8,340 nt of DNA, from positions 1-8,340 of the forward strand of contig CALANQ010000276.1 in assembly GCA_937926025.1 (NCBI GenBank), written 5' to 3'. Position numbers and translations under genes: made by a program. The notes beneath the pieces are model-generated. The model saw nothing but the letters and a program-made list of their open reading frames with translations, was not told where the DNA came from and made no database searches. The DNA comes from an uncultured Acidimicrobiales bacterium. GTDB taxonomy: Bacteria > Actinomycetota > Acidimicrobiia > Acidimicrobiales > Iamiaceae. Shown here piece after piece: positions 5,905 to 8,340 of this stretch (its first letter is position 1; the number at the start of each line of letters is the position of its first letter).

Positions 5905-5952
5905 TAACCTTGGCACGGGCCGTTCGGTCCGACCTCGGGGGATCGCAGGAGG
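5905..5952 (+). promoter_or_regulatory. Candidate promoter and ribosome binding site of the asparagine synthetase gene
   Basis: TAACCT (5905-5910) fits the -10 pattern, with a weak TTCGGG (5881-5886) 18 bases upstream as a possible -35. AGGAGG (5947-5952) lies 11 bases before ATG 5964. This supports a transcript with a leader of roughly 45 bases and fixes the start at the Met-Cys needed for the amidotransferase. Confidence 0.4.
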
Positions 5953-5963
5953 ACACCCGCAGC

Positions 5964-7889
5964 ATGTGTGGCATCGCGGGCATCTGGGTGCCCGGCGGGC
6001 GGCGGGACCTGCAGACCATCGTCGAGGCCATGACCGATGCGGTGGCGCACCGCGGCCCCGACGCGGCCGGCGCCTGGATCGATGAGGACGCCGGCCTGGC
6101 GCTGGGCCACCGACGGCTGGCGGTGGTGGGCCTGGGGGAGGGCGGCGCCCAGCCCATGACCAGCCGCAGCGGGCGCTGGGTCCTCACCTACAACGGCGAG
6201 ATCTACAACGCCGCCGACCTGGCCCGCCCGCTGGCCGCCGCCGGGGTCCGGTTCCGAGGGGAGTCCGACACCGAGGTGCTGGTCGAGGCCCTCGACGCCT
6301 GGGGTCCGGAGCGCACGCTGGAGCAGCTCGACGGCATGTTCGCCTTCGCGGCCTGGGACCGCCACGAGCGGCGCCTCGTCCTGGCTCGGGACCGAGTGGG
6401 GGAGAAGCCGCTGGCCTACGGCCGCATCGCCGGCGGCATGGTCTTCGGGTCCGAGCTCGGCTCGCTGCGAGCGGTGCCCGGCTTCGACGCCTCGGTGGAC
6501 CCCGATGCCGCAGCCCTGTTCCTGCGGTTCAAGTACGTGCCCGCCCCGTGGACCATCCACGCGTCGGCGCGCAAGGTCCCGGCCGGTCACTGGGTCGAGG
6601 TCCGGGGCGGCACCGCCGGCGAGCCCCGGCCCTACTGGTCGCTGGCGGAGGTGGTGGAGGCGGGGGCCATCGACCCGTTCCGGGACCCGGCCGAGGCGCT
6701 CGACGAGCTGGACCGGGTCCTGGGCGACGCCGTGCGGCGCCGGCTCCGCGCCGACGTCCCGCTCGGATCGTTCCTCTCCGGCGGCATCGACTCCTCACTG
6801 GTGTCCACCCTGGCGGCGGAGGCGTCCGATCGCCCGCTCCAGACGTTCACCATCGGGAGCCCGGACCGCGACCACGACGAGTCGTCGCACGCCCGTGACG
6901 TGGCCGAGCGGATCGGGGCGGACCACACGGAGCTGGTGGTCACCGCCGCCGACGCGCTCGCCCAGGTGCCGACGCTGGCATCGCGGTGGGACGAGCCCTT
7001 CGGCGACTCCTCCCAGCTGCCCACGCTGCTGGTCTCCGAGCTGGCCCGCCGCTCGGTCACCGTGGCGCTCTCGGGTGACGGCGGCGACGAGCTGTTCGGC
7101 GGCTACAACCGCCACCTCTGGCTGCCTCGGGTCTGGGACCGCCTGGGCCGGGTCCCCAGCGGGCCCCGCCGAGCCGCGGCCTCGGCGCTGGCCTGGCCGG
7201 CGCCCGGCACCTGGGACCGGGCCGGCCGCCTCATCCCGGAGCGGCGCCGGCCCCGCCTGCTCGGCCTCAAGGTGGAGAAGGTGGCGCTGGTGGCCGGGGC
7301 GCGCGACGAAGCCGATGCCTACGGCCGCTTGGTGTCGCACTGGCAGCACCCCACCGACCTGGTCCGCGGCGCGGACGAGCCCGCCACGCTCACCCACCGC
7401 CGGGCGGACTGGCCCCGGGCCAGCAGCCTGGCCGAGCAGATCATGGCGGTGGACGCGCTCACCTACCTGCCCGACGACGTGCTGGTGAAGGTGGACCGGG
7501 CGTCGATGGCGTTCGGCCTGGAGGCTCGGGTGCCGCTGCTCTCCCACGAGGTCCTGGCCGTGGCCGCCCGGCTGCCGCTGGCGATGAAGATCGAGGGTGG
7601 TGAAGGCAAGCGGGCCCCGCGCGACCTGCTGGCCCGGCGCCACCCCCGGGACCTGTTCGACCGGCCCAAGAGCGGGTTCGGAGTGCCCATCGCCACGTGG
7701 CTGCGCGGGCCCCTGCGGCCGTGGGCCGAAGATCTGCTCCGCCCCGACGCCCTCGCCGCCGGTGGCCTGATCGACCCGGCGCCGGTCCGAGCGGCCTGGG
7801 CCGAGCACCAGAGCGGGAAGCGCGACCGGTCCTACGAGCTGTGGGACGTCCTCATGCTCGAGAGCTGGCGCTCGACGGTGGCATCGTGA
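5964..7889 (+). CDS. asnB: Asparagine synthetase (glutamine-hydrolysing) family protein
   Basis: The 641-aa protein has the normal AsnB length and both domains. The class II glutamine amidotransferase domain starts with MCGIAGI, so Cys2 becomes the N-terminal nucleophile. It also has HRGPD (29-33), HRRL (49-52), YNGEIYN (76-82), GESDTE (99-104) and LARDRVGEKPL (140-150). The synthetase domain carries the ATP PP-loop LSGGIDSS (271-278), SGDGGDELFGGYNR (370-383), YLPDDVLVKVDRASM (501-515) and a C-terminal KSGFGVPIATWLRG (569-582). All expected catalytic residues are visible. The enzyme takes ammonia from glutamine and uses ATP to amidate a carboxylate, classically aspartate to asparagine. Paralogues of this TIGR01536-type form often sit in surface polysaccharide loci, where they may amidate sugar acids. 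With glycosyltransferases 2 kb away and a membrane protein after it, that role is possible. A housekeeping AsnB is equally allowed. A small hairpin (7894-7907) follows the stop. Confidence 0.93.
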   Translation: MCGIAGIWVPGGRRDLQTIVEAMTDAVAHRGPDAAGAWIDEDAGLALGHRRLAVVGLGEGGAQPMTSRSGRWVLTYNGEIYNAADLARPLAAAGVRFRGESDTEVLVEALDAWGPERTLEQLDGMFAFAAWDRHERRLVLARDRVGEKPLAYGRIAGGMVFGSELGSLRAVPGFDASVDPDAAALFLRFKYVPAPWTIHASARKVPAGHWVEVRGGTAGEPRPYWSLAEVVEAGAIDPFRDPAEALDELDRVLGDAVRRRLRADVPLGSFLSGGIDSSLVSTLAAEASDRPLQTFTIGSPDRDHDESSHARDVAERIGADHTELVVTAADALAQVPTLASRWDEPFGDSSQLPTLLVSELARRSVTVALSGDGGDELFGGYNRHLWLPRVWDRLGRVPSGPRRAAASALAWPAPGTWDRAGRLIPERRRPRLLGLKVEKVALVAGARDEADAYGRLVSHWQHPTDLVRGADEPATLTHRRADWPRASSLAEQIMAVDALTYLPDDVLVKVDRASMAFGLEARVPLLSHEVLAVAARLPLAMKIEGGEGKRAPRDLLARRHPRDLFDRPKSGFGVPIATWLRGPLRPWAEDLLRPDALAAGGLIDPAPVRAAWAEHQSGKRDRSYELWDVLMLESWRSTVAS

Positions 7890-7972
7890 CCGCGTGCCGC
7901 CTGGCACCGTCCGTGGGCGCGGGCCGGGCGCCGATCTGCCGGGATGACTCGGGTCCGGGGGTGACCGGCGCG

Positions 7973-7999
7973 TACCATCGTCGGGTGCCGAACCGGAGG
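7973..7999 (+). promoter_or_regulatory. Candidate -10 box and ribosome binding site of the terminal membrane-protein gene
   Basis: TACCAT (7973-7978) matches TAnnnT and lies 31 bases before GTG 8010. GGAGG (7995-7999) is 10 bases before the same GTG and is the best ribosome binding site in the gap, so it decides the start. No -35 was recognised. The remainder of the 120-base gap after asnB holds only a 5-bp hairpin (7894-7907). Confidence 0.4.
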
Positions 8000-8009
8000 G
8001 GATCGTTCC

Positions 8010-8340
8010 GTGCTTAGCGCGCGCCCGAACCCCGTGGCCCAGCGCTTCCGCCGCCGCTTCCCGGGGTGGATGGCACCCGGCGACGGGACCGCCACCATCA
8101 TCGGCAGCTTCCTCGTCCTCTCGGTGCTGACGGCCTTCTGGTTCATCGCCACGCGGATGAGCCCCGACACCTGGGTTCCGATCCTGATCCTCGTCGGCGC
8201 CCTGGTGGTGTCGATCCCGATCTGCGTCTGGCTCTCCAGCAACCCGCGTGACCTCAAGCTGCGCAAGCTCCTCATCGCCGGGCTCATCTTCAAGCTGGGT
8301 TTCACGTTCGCCCGCTACTACGTGGTGGAGGTGAGCTACG
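8010..8340 (+). CDS. N-terminal part of a polytopic membrane protein (runs off the window)
   Basis: Starting at GTG 8010, with GGAGG 10 bases upstream, the frame stays open for 110 codons to the window end. The first 25 residues are Arg-rich and cytoplasmic-looking (QRFRRRFPGWM). Three hydrophobic stretches follow near residues 28-46, 51-70 and 82-101, the last ending in FARYYVVEVSY. Positive residues between the second and third spans (RDLKLRK, 76-82) suggest a cytoplasmic loop, so the N-terminus is probably inside. The first cytoplasmic segment, the spacing of spans and the aromatic RYY end of the third span would suit a polysaccharide polymerase-like or other envelope membrane protein. The family cannot be recognised from this fragment. 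It follows asnB on the same strand, with its own candidate promoter. Confidence 0.7.
   Translation, partial: MLSARPNPVAQRFRRRFPGWMAPGDGTATIIGSFLVLSVLTAFWFIATRMSPDTWVPILILVGALVVSIPICVWLSSNPRDLKLRKLLIAGLIFKLGFTFARYYVVEVSY

Noticed and set aside
5910..5963. Upstream start for the asparagine synthetase gene
   Set aside because: The amidotransferase needs Cys as residue 2, which only ATG 5964 provides, and AGGAGG lies at the right distance from it.
4817..6187. 456-codon minus-strand frame spanning the SDR start, membrane-protein gene and asnB start
   Set aside because: It crosses three gene boundaries and reads as Arg/Pro/Gly-rich low complexity, whereas the adjacent frame gives a coherent hydrophobic protein.
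1..8340. tRNA, rRNA, CRISPR array, insertion sequence or attachment site
   Set aside because: No repeated spacer-repeat pattern, transposase motif, terminal repeats or tRNA-like cloverleaf was noticed on reading either strand.

Overview
The window is very GC-rich DNA, with strong GC bias at third codon positions, frequent GTG starts and TAnnnT-type -10 boxes close to start codons. This points to a high-GC Actinomycetota. An Acidimicrobiia-like lineage is possible, but that is an inference. No RNA gene, CRISPR array, transposon or phage gene was seen.

Positions 1-3950 form a nucleotide-heptose and glycosyltransferase locus. The first 78 bases are the 3' end of a gene whose C-terminus resembles HldE/RfaE, the enzyme that makes ADP-heptose. 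Facing it on the minus strand is a GT9 (heptosyltransferase-family) gene at 95-1303. Divergent from that gene are hldD (ADP-heptose 6-epimerase, 1345-2291) and gmhB (heptose bisphosphate phosphatase, 2288-2833), whose stop and start overlap. A GT2 glycosyltransferase (2907-3950) follows and probably has its own leaderless promoter. Together these cover the late steps of ADP-L-glycero-beta-D-manno-heptose synthesis plus two transferases. Sedoheptulose-7-phosphate isomerase (GmhA) is not in the window.

The main anomaly is in hldD. Its N-terminal 211 codons and C-terminal 104 codons lie in different frames, and they join exactly at a run of seven G (1971-1977). The run has the form of a perfect -1 slippery heptamer and is followed by a 10-bp inverted repeat. 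A homopolymer sequencing error is the simplest explanation. Phase variation, programmed frameshifting or a recent inactivating mutation are alternatives.

At 3951-4019 two hairpins separate the convergent GT2 and SDR genes. The minus-strand SDR gene (4020-4919) resembles the (3R)-hydroxyacyl-CoA dehydrogenase part of MFE-2/HSD17B4, so it is a lipid-metabolism gene among glycan genes. Upstream of it on the same strand is a polytopic membrane protein of unknown function (4981-5862).

Divergent from the membrane protein is a complete glutamine-dependent asparagine synthetase-family gene (5964-7889), of the type often found in polysaccharide loci. After a 120-base gap with a candidate promoter, a membrane protein starts at 8010 and runs off the window end.
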